Of a DNA stretch of 64,000 bases, positions 43,846-53,363 are shown piece after piece (the stretch's first letter is position 1; every line of letters begins with the position of its first letter). The notes below the pieces were generated by a model that was not told the origin of the DNA, did not search any database, and worked only from the letters and a program-made list of their open reading frames with translations. The translations under genes and the position numbers were made by a program. Source of the stretch: an uncultured Clostridia bacterium (lineage in GTDB: Bacteria; Bacillota; Clostridia; Lachnospirales; CAG-274); NCBI GenBank assembly GCA_944381435.1, contig CALWLD010000001.1:1-64000 (forward strand). The letters are read 5' to 3'.

Positions 43846-46800
43846 ATGAGGGCTAATCTAAATAGATATATTAGCTTTTTAATAGCTGTTATTATGCTTA
43901 TAGGCACAATGCCTTTAAGCATAATGGCAACACCACAAAAACACGTAAAAATAAGTACAATAAGGTCTGGAAACGCAAAAAAAGACCCAGCTTATTCTTT
44001 TACTTTAGAATGGAAAAACCCTATACCTTGGGGAGATGATACAGGCCACGACCCAAAGAAAATTAGGATAATAGAAAAAAATGCAACCGTAAATGGCACA
44101 GCAGAAACTTTACAAGAGGTAGATGCAAAATCAGAAAATGTATTGATAGATAGATCTAACTTAACATCGGGTAGTATATATGAATACAAGGCTATACCTT
44201 ATCATATGCACGTTAATGATAACGGAACAACAACCCAAGCACCTTATGACCCAACAACACCAGAAGATTTTGCACTTTTTATGACAGATATAAAAGTTGA
44301 TGCAAGAGGATATGGTAACACTTTAGAGGTTACATTTGATAACCCTACATATAATGGTAAAAACTTATTTACAGGATATAGAATATATTATCAACCAGGT
44401 GGTGCTAGCGTAGGTGAAGATGCCTTTAGGTCTTCTATAGATGTAAGCATAGATAATGAAGACTTAATACCATCTAAAGATGAAGCTAGAAATGTAAATA
44501 GGCTTACATATAAAATAACAAATGAAAACATAAAACCTTCTACCATTTATGCTGTAAAGGTTGAACCTTTATATAATAACGTAGAAATAAGAAAAGATGA
44601 TGTTTCTCAAATAGTAATAGATGGTAAAAGCAGAAAAATAGGTTTTAACTCTAAAAGGTTTGTTTCTTATAGAACAAATGATGCTTATGTATCTATACCT
44701 TTAATTGTTTTAGAAGATGGTAGCGAACATCTTAAGCTACAATGGGGAGATATAAGCGGTATAGCAACTATAGGAAGTATAGAAAAAATAGAGATTTTAT
44801 CAGGAGCTAACGAAGACCAAATAGAAAATATAATTGGTACTATACACGGACCTACAGACGTTATAAACATTAATAGCTGGCGTATAACCAAACCTACACA
44901 GGTTACATATTTTAAAATAAGATTTAAAATAAAAGGCGTAGATAAATTTGTAGAATCTGAAATAGCTATGTATGACCCTTCTATAGTTAATGTAACCCCT
45001 AACAAACCAGAAATTTATCCTAAAAACAATATAGCTAACAATAAGCCTGTTATAGATTTATATTGGGATACTTTTATGAGACCTCCATATAACAAAGATG
45101 AAGAGGCAAACGTTGACCAAAATGGACTAATATTTGATACAAACGTTGTATACGATGTATGGATAACAGATTCTTTAAATAACCTTAATAGGTTAGGCTT
45201 ACCTAAAATAATGAGCAAAGTGCCTGCTACAGACATAGATACAACTAATATACAAGATGTTAAAAATAAGGTTTTTTATAGCCAAATATCAAAATATGTA
45301 ACTATTGATGAAACAGGAGCTTTTATTGAAAAAGAGATAGCCGAAAACAAAACATACTATATAAAAATAGTTGCAACAAAACCTACATCAGATGGGCTTG
45401 GGCTAGAATCTTTACCAGCTGTTAGCCAAATATATGTGCCACCTGTTGGCGATATATCAAGACCAAAGGCTTTATCTAAACCACCTTTTAGAGTTAAAAA
45501 AGATGAAAACGGAAATGATGTTATAACACAAAATGAAATTACCGTACAATGGAACACTAACTGGTACGAGGTATACGATGATAAAACAGATAGCTGGTAC
45601 TCAAGCGCTGCACTTAGAGATGGAGAGCTTATTTATGGAAAAGATATAAAAGATACAGATAAGATAATATCTTTTTATGATAAAACATCAGAAGATGAGG
45701 TAAAAAGAGCATTTAGAGATGCAGGCTATGCTAACTGGGCTAACATAGTAGTTAGAAATATGGATATATCTGCTAAAGATATAAAATATGAAATGATAGT
45801 TTTACCTTTTGATGAGATAGAGCAAAGCGGAGGATATGAACAATATATAGAAAAGCTTTTACAATCTGAAAGTGAGCTATGGCAAGATATAAACCCTACA
45901 TTTACAGATGAAAAATATGCAGAATATTTAATTAGTAGTTTAAAAGAAAACACAATGTATGCAGTTTTATTAAGACCTTACAGAATACTTGCAGATGGTA
46001 AAAAAGATGCATACCCTACATATCTTTTAGCAACAACCCTTCCTAAAGATACAGATATAGATGTAACACCTACTATACCAACGTTATATGAAGTGGGAAA
46101 AACAGATACATCTATAGAAGTAGAATGGGAAAACTCAGGTAATAAGATAGTTTATGAGCTAGCTGTTGATGAAAATATGATAGACGACCCTTCTAAAGCT
46201 AATATGTTTATAGATAGCCAAACTATCAAAGATAATATGGTAAAATATAACAAAGAAGATGGACGAGAGTTTTTAAAATATAACATAAAACCTCTATTTC
46301 CAGATACAGGATATTATATATGGATTAGAGCTAAAGTAGAAGGAACAGATAAAACATCTGATTGGTCTACACCTCTTTATGTAAGAACAAACCCTATAGC
46401 TAAGCCAGAGCCACCTAGCGGGTTTGGCTTAGCATCAGAGAAAAGCTTATCTACATATAATACTAACAACAATACAGACTATAAACCTATCACAGATAAA
46501 TATTTAGTTTTAGAATGGCTTAGAGACCCAGAAGATTTACTTGAAGAGCCAAAGGCAGATGAAAAAGATACTGCAGAGCCTTTAATAGACCCTAACCTTA
46601 AAAAGACATATATGGTAAAATTTAATGAGCTTATAGCTAATAGATATTACTATACAAGAGCTAAAACTAAAGTATATGTATATAAAGGTACAGACAATGC
46701 TGTTGAAAAAGCCTATAGCTATATAATTCAGTTATCACCAAACCAAGATTTTAAAGATGCTATAGAAATAGAAATACCAACTATTGAACCTAAAGGTGAT

Positions 46801-48081
46801 AGAGTTTTAACAGCAGAATCAGACTGGACTACTACATTTAAGTATAGAACAAAATTTTCAACTGATGGTGGAGATTATGATGGAAACATAATAGATGATT
46901 TATATCCATTACCTACAGAAGATTTTGAAGTGTTATATGACTATCCTACAAAAACTCTAACATATAGATTTCGTTCTAACCAAAAAGATGCTAACGGAAA
47001 CGATGATAACTTGGTAGACCAAAGGTTTATAACAAAGCTTATAAACAATAAAGTTTATAACTATAATATAGACCTTACAAGCCATAACGGTTATGAAATA
47101 AAAAATAGAAAAGTAGAGATACCATATTCTATTATATCTGCTTTTGAGGAAAGAAAGATTGCTCTTAGCATAACAACAGGTGGTACAAGGTTTACCTTAA
47201 ACCCAGGCTTTTTAAATACGCCAGAGGTAAAAGCTATGGGCAAATTGGGAATGAACACAAGGGTTTTAATAGAGATAGCGCAAAACCCACAAGGCTTACC
47301 TGTTTTAAACCATAACCAAATTTATGGAACAACGCCAGAGCATATAAAAATGAGTATTAACAACAATGGTGTTTATAATTCTATTACATACACAGGTTCA
47401 GATATGGACGTAATGCTAAAGCTTAAAAACAGAAGCTTAACATTAGATAGTAACGTAGGTGCATATAGAAATATTAGTAATAATTTATGGGAAAGAATAC
47501 CTTCTACATATAGCAGTGAAACAGGTATCCATACAGTTAAAACTAATAGGTTAGGTAAATACACAACTATTTCTAATGGTGTAAACCAAACTAACATAAA
47601 CAGTAATAATGATATAAGCCTTATTACTAATGTTAATAGCAAGATTATATTTACAGACTTTACTAATATAAATACTAAAAATCCTATATCTGTTGTACAA
47701 TTTAATAATATTGTAGCAGGTGTGGCTAACAATAAAAAAGAAATATCTATAAATGGAGGCTTAACAGATGATGATTATAAAGCACTTAGTCAATCTGGTA
47801 TGCTGTTAAAAGGTTCTGTTGTAGGTAGAGAAGCAGGTATTAACACATTAGTTAAGCTTTATGAGATGAAAACTAAATCTAGGTTTGAACCTATAAATGA
47901 TATTAACTCAACACCTTATAAAGATATAAAAAATGCTAACAAAGCTTACCAACAAAACCTTATTAAAGCAGGAGATATTGGCTTTTATGGTGAGGCATCA
48001 TCTTCAAGACCTAAAGATGTAATGACTATAGAAGAGATGCTTTATATGGTAGATATTATATTAGCTGATTGTGGTTATTAA
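43846..48081 (+). CDS. Giant secreted protein with fibronectin type III-like repeats (1411 residues)
   Basis: A signal peptide at about 1-28 ends SIMA. Fibronectin-III-like modules recur, e.g. KKDPAYSFTLEWKNPIPWGD, NTLEVTFDNPTYNGKN, and DTSIEVEWENSGNKIVYELA with SDWSTPLYVRT. The last 120 residues (GREAGINTLVKLYEMK; MTIEEMLYMVDIILADCGY) match the degenerate S-layer-homology tail of the upstream protein, so the pair is related by domain shuffling or old duplication. There is no sortase motif. The ribosome site AGGAGG (43833-43838) overlaps the upstream stop, giving coupled translation. Function is inferred as cell-surface structure. Confidence 0.82.
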   Translation: MRANLNRYISFLIAVIMLIGTMPLSIMATPQKHVKISTIRSGNAKKDPAYSFTLEWKNPIPWGDDTGHDPKKIRIIEKNATVNGTAETLQEVDAKSENVLIDRSNLTSGSIYEYKAIPYHMHVNDNGTTTQAPYDPTTPEDFALFMTDIKVDARGYGNTLEVTFDNPTYNGKNLFTGYRIYYQPGGASVGEDAFRSSIDVSIDNEDLIPSKDEARNVNRLTYKITNENIKPSTIYAVKVEPLYNNVEIRKDDVSQIVIDGKSRKIGFNSKRFVSYRTNDAYVSIPLIVLEDGSEHLKLQWGDISGIATIGSIEKIEILSGANEDQIENIIGTIHGPTDVININSWRITKPTQVTYFKIRFKIKGVDKFVESEIAMYDPSIVNVTPNKPEIYPKNNIANNKPVIDLYWDTFMRPPYNKDEEANVDQNGLIFDTNVVYDVWITDSLNNLNRLGLPKIMSKVPATDIDTTNIQDVKNKVFYSQISKYVTIDETGAFIEKEIAENKTYYIKIVATKPTSDGLGLESLPAVSQIYVPPVGDISRPKALSKPPFRVKKDENGNDVITQNEITVQWNTNWYEVYDDKTDSWYSSAALRDGELIYGKDIKDTDKIISFYDKTSEDEVKRAFRDAGYANWANIVVRNMDISAKDIKYEMIVLPFDEIEQSGGYEQYIEKLLQSESELWQDINPTFTDEKYAEYLISSLKENTMYAVLLRPYRILADGKKDAYPTYLLATTLPKDTDIDVTPTIPTLYEVGKTDTSIEVEWENSGNKIVYELAVDENMIDDPSKANMFIDSQTIKDNMVKYNKEDGREFLKYNIKPLFPDTGYYIWIRAKVEGTDKTSDWSTPLYVRTNPIAKPEPPSGFGLASEKSLSTYNTNNNTDYKPITDKYLVLEWLRDPEDLLEEPKADEKDTAEPLIDPNLKKTYMVKFNELIANRYYYTRAKTKVYVYKGTDNAVEKAYSYIIQLSPNQDFKDAIEIEIPTIEPKGDRVLTAESDWTTTFKYRTKFSTDGGDYDGNIIDDLYPLPTEDFEVLYDYPTKTLTYRFRSNQKDANGNDDNLVDQRFITKLINNKVYNYNIDLTSHNGYEIKNRKVEIPYSIISAFEERKIALSITTGGTRFTLNPGFLNTPEVKAMGKLGMNTRVLIEIAQNPQGLPVLNHNQIYGTTPEHIKMSINNNGVYNSITYTGSDMDVMLKLKNRSLTLDSNVGAYRNISNNLWERIPSTYSSETGIHTVKTNRLGKYTTISNGVNQTNINSNNDISLITNVNSKIIFTDFTNINTKNPISVVQFNNIVAGVANNKKEISINGGLTDDDYKALSQSGMLLKGSVVGREAGINTLVKLYEMKTKSRFEPINDINSTPYKDIKNANKAYQQNLIKAGDIGFYGEASSSRPKDVMTIEEMLYMVDIILADCGY

Positions 48082-48120
48082 TAAATTAAGCTTTTGAGTA
48101 TTTTATTTAAAAATAATAAA

Positions 48121-48167
48121 AATACTAGAAGGGACACTTCATATAATGAAGTGTCCCTTCTAGTATT
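48121..48167 (+). terminator. Very strong terminator of the surface-protein operon
   Basis: This is a 22-bp perfect stem (48121-48142 with 48146-48167) with a three-base loop, 39 bp past the stop. T bases follow. This perfection is unusual among the terminators in the window. Confidence 0.85.
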
Positions 48168-48372
48168 TTAAATAATTTATAACGATAGTTATGATAAACT
48201 TGTGAAAATAATTTATAAACAAAGAGATGTTAAGTATTATATATTATAATTGGTTTATGTATGAATAGTAGAAAAAATCAATATTGTGTGTTATAATATT
48301 TATGTATTTTTTAGTATTATGTTAGCTCATATTAATTTTTATTTTATAAGGAATATTCAAGGAGAAATGATA

Positions 48373-49518
48373 ATGGTTACAAGATATATAGACGAAATTG
48401 TTAAAAGAAAATTATATGCAGAATCAATGGGTCGATGTATGAATCCAAGTTGTCAGCGAGAGCTGTTTTCTAAAAATGGTGACATAATTGAAAAGGCTCA
48501 TATTATTCCACATTGTGAAACAGCTGATAACTCATTTGAAAATTTAGTTTTGCTTTGTCCAAATTGCCATACAGAGTTTGATAAAAATGATGCATTTACA
48601 CCTGAAGAAGTTTTTAGATGGAAGGAAATTAGAAAAAAAGAATTAGAAAGTTTTTTTAGTAAAAAATATGACACGTTTGAGGATTTAAAAAAAGAGGTTG
48701 TTCCTATACTTGAGGAGAATAAAACTATTTACGAAATGTACTACTTAAACGATAATAAGACTTTGTGGGATAAATTTGAATATAAAATATTAGTTAATAA
48801 TAGAAAACTTAAAGCACTTTTTTTAGCAAATGATAATTTAATTCAACGACATCCAGAAAAATCCTACTCCAATTTGGCATATATTCAATCTTTTATATTG
48901 CACGCTGACGAATTTGAAGTAACTCGATTAGAAGGAGAAAAAATACGAGCAGCTCTTTTTCCAACAGAAATAAATTCAATGTTTGGAATTCACCCTGTGA
49001 AAGATTTTACTATTCCCTCTACTGAATCGTTGGAACTGTTAATTGATAAGTTAAAGGCACAAGATAAATACGAGGCTATAGGTATTGGTATTTACCATCC
49101 ATATATTCAGATGAATGTGGAAGGACAGTCAGTCAAAGTCTTTTTGGATGATACCCCAAGAGTTAGACAATTGTATTATGATTATGGTTGTTTTATGGGA
49201 GCAAAGGTTCGCTTGGAAAGCCTTAATTATGCTTTAAAATATATCCGTTCAAGAAATATTAGTTTTAATTTTTTATCTGACAACAATTTAAGAGAAATTT
49301 CTATAAAAGGTAAAAAAATGATTTTTGTTTATGAATATTGTTTGAGTCAATCACAATTAATATGTCTGGCTCCGGAAAAAAGTAGTCTTATTGTTAATCT
49401 ACATAACTGGAATGGAGAATGTTGTATATCCACTGAAGCATATATGTTGGCAGAGAATATGAATGTTCACTTGTTAACTATGGAAGATTTTTATAGATAT
49501 ATTAATGAAATCATGTAA
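48373..49518 (+). CDS. HNH endonuclease with uncharacterised C-terminal domain
   Basis: The 381-residue protein starts at ATG 48373, placed 8 nt after AAGGAG; earlier in-frame ATGs are too close to or before that site. Residues 15-75 are an HNH nuclease with structural zinc: Cys22 and Cys27, catalytic His43 (AHIIPHC), Asn57, then CPNCH (Cys62, Cys65, His66). Residues about 110-380 are a domain I do not recognise, ending NLHNWNGECCISTEA and LLTMEDFYRYIN. Codon use (CGA, CGC, GGA, TTG more often) differs from its neighbours, suggesting transfer. It overlaps a nucleotidyltransferase gene by 14 bp. A defence role is possible but unproven. Confidence 0.8.
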   Translation: MVTRYIDEIVKRKLYAESMGRCMNPSCQRELFSKNGDIIEKAHIIPHCETADNSFENLVLLCPNCHTEFDKNDAFTPEEVFRWKEIRKKELESFFSKKYDTFEDLKKEVVPILEENKTIYEMYYLNDNKTLWDKFEYKILVNNRKLKALFLANDNLIQRHPEKSYSNLAYIQSFILHADEFEVTRLEGEKIRAALFPTEINSMFGIHPVKDFTIPSTESLELLIDKLKAQDKYEAIGIGIYHPYIQMNVEGQSVKVFLDDTPRVRQLYYDYGCFMGAKVRLESLNYALKYIRSRNISFNFLSDNNLREISIKGKKMIFVYEYCLSQSQLICLAPEKSSLIVNLHNWNGECCISTEAYMLAENMNVHLLTMEDFYRYINEIM

Positions 49519-49813
49519 ATTAAATAGTCATATTATTGAGATAGTAAGAAAGCATATATTTTTGTTTGATTCTTTCAAACAGGTATTCTTATTCGGTTCC
49601 ATATTAAAGACAAACACAATTAATAATGATATTGATATATTAATTATATACGAAAAATACTCAAACAAAGTTGTCAATGATTTAATTATATTTTCAAATG
49701 AATTAGAAAAGGAAAGTGGTATGATAGTTGACATAACATCATTAAGTATTGAAGAAGAAAAAGAAACTAAATTTTTAGATAGGATTAAGCCTTATTATTT
49801 AAAATTAAAATAA
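49505..49813 (+). CDS. Minimal nucleotidyltransferase (MNT-like) protein
   Basis: This 102-residue protein is a stand-alone Pol-beta-type nucleotidyltransferase. The motif LFGSILKTNTINNDIDILII has the Gly31-Ser32 pair and metal ligands Asp42 and Asp44, with the third Asp76 in GMIVDITSL. Such minimal enzymes can transfer NMP groups to proteins or tRNAs; many are antitoxins paired with HEPN proteins. The partner here is an HNH protein instead, with overlapping reading frames (14 bp) that indicate coupled translation. No HEPN domain is evident. The substrate is unknown. Confidence 0.8.
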   Translation: MKSCKLNSHIIEIVRKHIFLFDSFKQVFLFGSILKTNTINNDIDILIIYEKYSNKVVNDLIIFSNELEKESGMIVDITSLSIEEEKETKFLDRIKPYYLKLK

Positions 49814-49832
49814 GCATACTAATAAAGAATTC

Positions 49833-49867
49833 GCTGAGTGATTTTCATTACACGAAAATCACTCAGC
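49833..49867. terminator. Terminator between the nucleotidyltransferase and NADH oxidase genes
   Basis: GCTGAGTGATTTTC (49833-49846) pairs with GAAAATCACTCAGC (49854-49867) over a seven-base loop, followed by TTGTTTT on the plus strand. Confidence 0.8.
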
Positions 49868-49903
49868 TTGTTTTATTAATTACTTGTTTAATGTAATCAT
49901 AGA

Positions 49904-51238
49904 TTACTTAGCAGTTAATGCTGCCATAGTAATATAGTTGTAAGGTTGGTTAAAGTGAGGTAAGAAGAAAATATCTAATAATTTTAATTTATCAATAGTA
50001 ACTTGTTCTTGGATAGCAAGAGAGAACATATGGATACCCATAGATATATCTTCTCTAGATGCCATTTGAGCACCTAATATTACTCTAGTGTTTTTATCAT
50101 AAACGATGCTTAATTTAACTTTATGGTTGTTATGCTCAATGAAAGCTGGTTTTTGTAAATCTTCAAATTCTGTAGCCACTGCGTCAAAGCCATTAGCTTT
50201 AGCTTTTTCTAAAGTAAGACCAGTAGATACCATATTAAGACCCCAAATGCTTATACCGTTAGAACCTTGTACACCGATGCTTTGGATATCTGTGCCACAA
50301 GCGTTATGAGCAGCAACTACACCAGAACGAACTGCATTTGTAGCTAAAGCGATATAGTTTGTATCGTTGATAGAGTTATCATATACAGTAGCACAATCAC
50401 CGATAGCATAAACATCTTTTATGCTAGTTTCTTGTCTTTTATTAACAAGGTATGCACCGTTTTTAAATAAAGCTAAATCGTTTTTACCAAGCTCATTGTT
50501 AGGTCTAAAGCCGATGCAAAGGATAACCATATCTGTTTTATATTCGTTTTTATCTGTAACGATGCCTTCAACTTTACCATTACCAGTTATTTTTTTAACC
50601 ATTTCGTTAAATACAACTTGTACACCGTTTGATTTTAAGTTTTCTGTCATTAAATCTGTAAATTCTTTATCATAATATCCAGATAAGCAAGTATCAGCAC
50701 AGTCGATGATAGTTATATCTCTACCGTTTCTTTTAAAGGCTTCTGCAAGCTCAACGCCTATATAACCTGCACCAACAACTGTAACGTGTTTTATGCTATC
50801 ATCTTTTAATTTTTCAATAACTTCTGCAGCGTTTTGGTATAATTTAACAAACTGTACATTTTCAAGATCCATACCTTCGATTTTTGGCTCAATAGGTAAA
50901 GAACCTGTTGCTAAGATAAGCTTGTCATAGCTTTGTTCTATTTTAGTACCTGCTTTATCTGTTGCACATACTTTTTTGTTTGCATAGTCTATACAGTCTA
51001 CTTTTGTTTCCATATAGATTTTAGCGCCTTTACCTTTTAAGATATCTCTGTTAGAGTAAAATAAGCCTTCAGGACCTGATATTTGTTTACCAATCCAAAG
51101 AGCCATACCACAACCTAAAAAGCTTATGTTGTTGTTAGAATCGAAAACTATTACCTCTTTATCTTTATAGTTATCAAGAATTGTGTTAATACATGCAGTA
51201 CCAGCGTGGTTAGCACCTACTACAACGATTTTTTCCAT
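49904..51238 (-). CDS. NADH oxidase, probably water-forming (Nox/CoA-disulfide reductase family)
   Basis: This 444-residue flavoenzyme has an N-terminal FAD-binding GxGxxG variant [11 protein letters not shown]. The redox-active Cys43 in SFLGCGMA is preceded by His11, the pair that defines water-forming Nox and related peroxidases. The NAD site is [15 protein letters not shown], and [10 protein letters not shown] is the second FAD motif. In anaerobes it scavenges oxygen; a CoA-disulfide or polysulfide reductase role cannot be excluded. GGAGGG (51251-51246) selects ATG 51238 over an in-frame TTG at 51253. It is a single gene. Confidence 0.9.
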   Translation of the reverse strand: MEKIVVVGANHAGTACINTILDNYKDKEVIVFDSNNNISFLGCGMALWIGKQISGPEGLFYSNRDILKGKGAKIYMETKVDCIDYANKKVCATDKAGTKIEQSYDKLILATGSLPIEPKIEGMDLENVQFVKLYQNAAEVIEKLKDDSIKHVTVVGAGYIGVELAEAFKRNGRDITIIDCADTCLSGYYDKEFTDLMTENLKSNGVQVVFNEMVKKITGNGKVEGIVTDKNEYKTDMVILCIGFRPNNELGKNDLALFKNGAYLVNKRQETSIKDVYAIGDCATVYDNSINDTNYIALATNAVRSGVVAAHNACGTDIQSIGVQGSNGISIWGLNMVSTGLTLEKAKANGFDAVATEFEDLQKPAFIEHNNHKVKLSIVYDKNTRVILGAQMASREDISMGIHMFSLAIQEQVTIDKLKLLDIFFLPHFNQPYNYITMAALTAK

Positions 51239-51498
51239 AGTTAATCCCTCCAAAAAAATAAAATACGACTATATTATACTATATTACAAGGAATTACACA
51301 ATAACTATTGTTGTATAAAAAATAACAATTTTTAATAATGATTATTGTATAAAATTGTTAATATATGCTTTTATATTTTTAACAAAAAAAACATAAAAAG
51401 TATAAAAATTTTAGATAAATTTTACCTATTATTAAATTATAGAATAAAAAAGTAAAAATTTGACTATATTATTATTAAATATACAATGGAGGGTTTAT

Positions 51499-51774
51499 AT
51501 GGAAAATTTATTATTATTAAAAAAAGAAAAGAAAAATATAAAACAATTAGATACAGAAGCTACAGAAATATTACATTTTTTAGAAGATACGAAAAGAAAG
51601 CTAGAATATGCTGAGCTATGCTTAAACTTTGCAAGCGATGAAACATTAATAGATAGCATAATATATGAAATAATGTCTTTACAAAAGAAATATGATTATT
51701 TTTTAAAGCTAAGTAAGAAAAAAGGGATAGTTATAAATTTTCCTAATATTTTACAAAAATTTCCAGCATCTTAA
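51499..51774 (+). CDS. yaaL: YaaL/DUF2508 family protein
   Basis: This 91-residue helical protein (KKNIKQLDTEATEILHFLED; SLQKKYDYFLKL) is of the DUF2508 family. GGAGGG sets ATG 51499; the longer frame from 51460 lacks a ribosome site. In Bacillus the order recR-yaaL-bofA is conserved, and here bofA also follows at 11 bp. recR itself is not in the window. No molecular function is established. Confidence 0.82.
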   Translation: MENLLLLKKEKKNIKQLDTEATEILHFLEDTKRKLEYAELCLNFASDETLIDSIIYEIMSLQKKYDYFLKLSKKKGIVINFPNILQKFPAS

Positions 51775-51785
51775 GGGGGAAGGGT

Positions 51786-52031
51786 ATGTTTGATAATAAT
51801 TATATATATATAATGATTGGTATATTAATAGTTATTTTAACCCTATATAGCAAGATAGGAATTAAAATATTATTTAATGCTATTTTTGGGCTATTAGCTA
51901 TCTATATATTAAATATTTTGTTAAAAACTACAGGATTATATTTAAACTTAAATATATTTACAGGCATTTTCACAGGTATTTTAGGCATACCAGGAGTAAT
52001 TTGCCTTTACATATTAAAAATATTGTTATAA
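51786..52031 (+). CDS. bofA: BofA family protein (SigmaK-processing inhibitor homologue)
   Basis: This 81-residue protein has three hydrophobic segments and the closing motif GIFTGILGIPGVICLYIL typical of BofA. In Bacillus BofA holds the SpoIVFB protease inactive in the outer forespore membrane, delaying pro-SigmaK processing. In Clostridia the family is present although SigmaK control varies. It is directly downstream of yaaL, the conserved order. Co-transcription is near certain. Confidence 0.82.
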   Translation: MFDNNYIYIMIGILIVILTLYSKIGIKILFNAIFGLLAIYILNILLKTTGLYLNLNIFTGIFTGILGIPGVICLYILKILL

Positions 52032-52069
52032 AATACAAGTAGAGAATTTAGAAAAAAGAGGAAATAACA

Positions 52070-53098
52070 ATGGAAGATAAATTTTTACAAAATTTAGATA
52101 GACAGCTATTAAATAATAATTTCTATAAGTTAAATACAAATTTAGATAATAACATATATTTTAAAACTATAGGGACTAACGGTTATTTAGTTGTGCCTGT
52201 TTTAAAAGACGAAGAATATGAACAAATATTTAATAAGGTAGAAGCTTATGCAAATAATATTTTAAGCCAAAATAACCTAGCTAAGATGTTTGTGGTTAAA
52301 ATTTTAGCTAGTAAAAGCTTTGATGAAGAAGATAACAGCTTTTTTGATAAGGATATATTTTTAGATGAAAAGATAGTAAACATAAACTGGGGTGTAGATT
52401 TATCAAATAAAAAAATGATTTCAAAAGGTAAGCAACCTAATAAATTTTTACATATAGAAAAATACATAAAAAATTCCTTAAAATTAAAAGAAAAGGTTAA
52501 TCTTAATAGAAGAAATTATGTTTTGTCTGAAAATTGTAATATTACATATAACTTAATGTTTATTATAGCTGTAGTACATATAATTGTAACTATGGAGTTT
52601 CATAGAAGTGATATTATATATAGTTTTGGGGTATCACCTAGCTTATTTGCAGATAGACAAGAATACAGGTTATTTACATTTTTATTTTTACATTCAGGCT
52701 TAACACACCTTTTATCTAACCTTTTAAGCCTATATATATTTGGTACAAGGATAGAAAGATATTTAGGAAAAACAGCATTTTTATTAATATTTTTCATAGG
52801 TGGTTTTGCTAGTGGTATATTTAGTGTAATGTTTACAAAATCTTACTCTATAGGTGCAAGCGGTGCCATATTCGCCCTAGAAAGTGCTACACTTTATTTT
52901 TCTATAAAAGAAAAAGTTAAGCTAGACGGCATTGACTATTATACAATAGGCATAATGTCTGTAATAGGGATAATAGGTAGCTTTGCAGATGCTAGCATAG
53001 ATAACGCAGGGCATATAGGCGGGTTTTTAATGGGGCTTATAGTTTGCTTTATATATTATCACCTAGTTTATAAACGTTTAATAAATAGAAAAAATTAG
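52070..53098 (+). CDS. Rhomboid-family intramembrane serine protease
   Basis: This 342-residue protein has a cytoplasmic N-terminal domain of about 155 residues, as in YqgP (GluP), followed by six or seven membrane helices. Catalytic features are the HSGLTHLLSNLLSLYIFG loop, the serine in GASGAIFAL (near 264) and His in AGHIGGFLMG (near 315). YqgP-type rhomboids cleave membrane proteins and take part in quality control of transporters. It lies 38 bp after bofA and may share its transcript. Confidence 0.92.
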   Translation: MEDKFLQNLDRQLLNNNFYKLNTNLDNNIYFKTIGTNGYLVVPVLKDEEYEQIFNKVEAYANNILSQNNLAKMFVVKILASKSFDEEDNSFFDKDIFLDEKIVNINWGVDLSNKKMISKGKQPNKFLHIEKYIKNSLKLKEKVNLNRRNYVLSENCNITYNLMFIIAVVHIIVTMEFHRSDIIYSFGVSPSLFADRQEYRLFTFLFLHSGLTHLLSNLLSLYIFGTRIERYLGKTAFLLIFFIGGFASGIFSVMFTKSYSIGASGAIFALESATLYFSIKEKVKLDGIDYYTIGIMSVIGIIGSFADASIDNAGHIGGFLMGLIVCFIYYHLVYKRLINRKN

Positions 53099-53127
53099 AT
53101 TTATTTTATATAAAAAGGGCTATAGGG

Positions 53128-53187
53128 TTTATCTATTCCCACCCACAACCCTTTTATCTAGGGCTTCGCCCTAGAACCCTTTTAATT
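53128..53187 (+). mobile_element. Dispersed element B, truncated copy B6
   Basis: Only the core is present: TTCCCACCCACAACCC, the hairpin TAGGGCTTCGCCCTA and GAACCCTTTTAATTA. The right half is replaced by repeat A7, which begins at once. Confidence 0.6.
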
Positions 53188-53268
53188 ACGATTAAGGTAC
53201 GACTTGATTTTTAGCAATTTTAGGAGTGCCTTTTTTTGAATACAAAGTATTCAAAAAAAATTGATTTT
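53184..53268 (+). repeat. Dispersed repeat A, copy A7 (short form)
   Basis: It starts AATTACGATTAAGGTACGAC, skips the middle segment as A2 does, and ends with the perfect dyad TTGAATACAAAGTATTCAA and AATTGATTTT. Confidence 0.75.
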
Positions 53269-53304
53269 AGGCATAAAGCCTATGGTCTTTTGATGTTTAA
53301 AAAA

Positions 53305-53333
53305 TTGATTTTTGTAAAAAAATAGTATATAAT
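53305..53333 (+). promoter_or_regulatory. Promoter of metG
   Basis: TTGATT (53305-53310), a 17-bp spacer and TATAAT (53328-53333) lie 30 bp before the metG start. The -35 lies in AAAAAATTGATTTT, the same string that ends repeat A copies. Confidence 0.6.
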
Positions 53334-53363
53334 ATTATAAATATTTAATAATGGAGGAAAAAT

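Noticed and set aside
48286-48372. Longer HNH protein with a hydrophobic start
   Set aside because: No ribosome site for the earlier ATG; AAGGAG at 48359-48364 points to 48373.
48373-49813. CBASS system (cyclase plus HNH-SAVED effector)
   Set aside because: The nucleotidyltransferase is only 102 residues, far shorter than CD-NTases, and I cannot recognise a SAVED domain in the partner.
53331-53363. T-box leader before metG
   Set aside because: No specifier loop, antiterminator sequence or leader terminator between promoter and start; the leader is about 25 nt.
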